Notes under the pieces: model-generated
What the model was told of the DNA's origin: nothing
Database searches by the model: none
Seen by the model: only the letters and a program-made list of their open reading frames with translations
In this document: piece by piece, positions 63,550 to 64,000 of the stretch
Layout: every line of letters starts with the position of its first letter
Numbering within the stretch: the stretch's first letter is position 1
Program-made: the position numbers and the translations under genes
Assembly: GCA_013399305.1 (NCBI GenBank)
Contig: VXAI01000181.1
Coordinates: 1,305,154 to 1,369,153, forward strand
DNA: 64,000 bases
DNA from: Rostratula benghalensis
Lineage: Eukaryota; Chordata; Aves; Charadriiformes; Rostratulidae
Direction: 5' to 3'

Positions 63550-63644
63550 AAGAAGAAGGGAAAGGAGAAAGAAGAAGGGAAAGGAGAAAGAAGAAGGGAA
63601 AGGAGAAAGAAGAAGGGAAAGGAGAAAGAAGAAGGGAAAGGAGA
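63550..63644. repeat. 19-base purine minisatellite cut by the gap
   Basis: The unit AAGAAGGGAAAGGAGAAAG is repeated about five times without visible change up to the first N. It is pure purine on the plus strand and pure pyrimidine on the minus strand. Three units give a 19-residue period in any frame, so the Lys/Glu/Arg-rich ORF across it is an artefact. The true array length is hidden by the gap. Confidence 0.95.
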
Positions 63645-63939
63645 NNNNNNNNNNNNNNNNNNNNNNNNNNNNNNNNNNNNNNNNNNNNNNNNNNNNNNNN
63701 NNNNNNNNNNNNNNNNNNNNNNNNNNNNNNNNNNNNNNNNNNNNNNNNNNNNNNNNNNNNNNNNNNNNNNNNNNNNNNNNNNNNNNNNNNNNNNNNNNNN
63801 NNNNNNNNNNNNNNNNNNNNNNNNNNNNNNNNNNNNNNNNNNNNNNNNNNNNNNNNNNNNNNNNNNNNNNNNNNNNNNNNNNNNNNNNNNNNNNNNNNNN
63901 NNNNNNNNNNNNNNNNNNNNNNNNNNNNNNNNNNNNNNN
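63645..63939. other. Assembly gap (295 N)
   Basis: An unresolved run of N between the purine minisatellite and an A-rich segment (63944-63987). The low-complexity flanks explain why assembly failed. ORFs running through the gap are meaningless. Confidence 0.99.
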
Positions 63940-64000
63940 GGTTAAAAAAAAAAAAAAAAACCAAAACTCTTCAAAAAAAAAAAAAAACTCCAAAATAACC

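Larger units (their letters stand above)
1..64000 (-). other. PATJ: PATJ gene body, internal part only (PDZ7 to start of PDZ8)
   Basis: All recognised coding exons lie on the minus strand and join in phase, so the window is the inside of one transcription unit running from high to low coordinates. The seven exons total 779 bases (197, 92, 73, 93, 72, 118 and 134), about 1.2 percent of the window. From family knowledge, PATJ is a cytoplasmic scaffold of epithelial cells with an N-terminal L27 domain that binds PALS1 and ten PDZ domains; it sits at tight junctions and the apical margin. Neither the promoter, the start codon nor the 3' end is here. Introns of several to more than 20 kb agree with PATJ being a very long gene in vertebrates. 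That the gene extends beyond both window edges is inferred from the missing PDZ6 and PDZ8 exons. Confidence 0.85.
41760..64000 (-). other. PATJ: Intron upstream of the PDZ7 exon (partial, at least 22 kb)
   Basis: No exon for PDZ6 or the proline-rich linker before PDZ7 was recognised. The stretch contains CR1 tails at 43717-43871, 49148-49390 and 58326-58542, an LTR-type repeat at about 44765-45651, a 74-base tandem duplication at 48881-49028, microsatellites, long unassigned plus-strand ORFs at 53531-54151 and 56032-56946, and the gap near the end. The rest is unique-looking intron. Confidence 0.72.

Noticed and set aside
63361..63993. Long ORFs of 138-194 codons on both strands near the right end
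   Set aside because: They run through the assembly gap (X residues) and the purine minisatellite, so they are artefacts.

Overview
This is a 64 kb piece of a bird genome. It is almost entirely intron and carries the middle of one multi-exon gene on the minus strand. The avian assignment rests on eleven recognisable CR1 LINE copies of several subfamilies, on an LTR-type repeat family I associate with neoavian genomes, and on the absence of mammalian Alu, B1 or L1 elements. No prokaryotic features, rRNA, tRNA or CRISPR arrays were seen. The sequence ends in a 295-base assembly gap flanked by low-complexity DNA.

The gene is PATJ (also called INADL), the multi-PDZ scaffold of the Crumbs-PALS1-PATJ polarity complex. 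Seven exons can be read on the minus strand in transcription order: 41759-41563, 33403-33312, 22689-22617, 19702-19610, 15096-15025, 14525-14408 and 13820-13687. All seven have AG acceptors and GT donors, and their reading phases join without a break into about 259 codons. They encode the complete seventh PDZ domain (split by an 8.2 kb intron), a long Ser/Glu-rich linker, and the first strands of the eighth PDZ domain. The flanking exons (PDZ6 upstream, the rest of PDZ8 downstream) are not in the window. The outer introns are therefore at least 22 kb and 13.7 kb long. PATJ is preferred to its paralogue MPDZ because the first exon begins [16 protein letters not shown], because the linker carries PATJ-like motifs, and because PDZ7 leads to PDZ8 without the additional PDZ domain MPDZ has there.

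The most interesting gene-level observation is a symmetric 72-base exon (15025-15096, 24 codons, phase 0 on both sides) in the PDZ7-PDZ8 linker. I do not recall a counterpart in the canonical human protein, so it may be a bird- or sauropsid-type cassette exon. A second structural point is a pair of inverted CR1 copies with a 73-base perfectly complementary core. They flank the two exons 22617-22689 and 19610-19702 at nearly equal distances, an arrangement that favours back-splicing into a circular RNA.

Layout from left to right: 1-13.7 kb is intron with a 1.06 kb frameshifted CR1 (362-1425), microsatellites and a GC-rich patch near 9.7-10.1 kb. 13.7-22.7 kb holds five exons plus two CR1 copies. 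22.7-41.8 kb holds the two exons that make PDZ7, with CR1 copies between and near them. 41.8-64 kb is exon-free and contains CR1 fragments, an LTR-type repeat (about 44.77-45.65 kb), a nearly perfect 74-base tandem duplication (48.88-49.03 kb), two long unassigned plus-strand ORFs (206 and 304 codons), microsatellites, a 19-base minisatellite and the assembly gap. Most other ORFs in the window look like chance open frames in introns or CR1 remnants.
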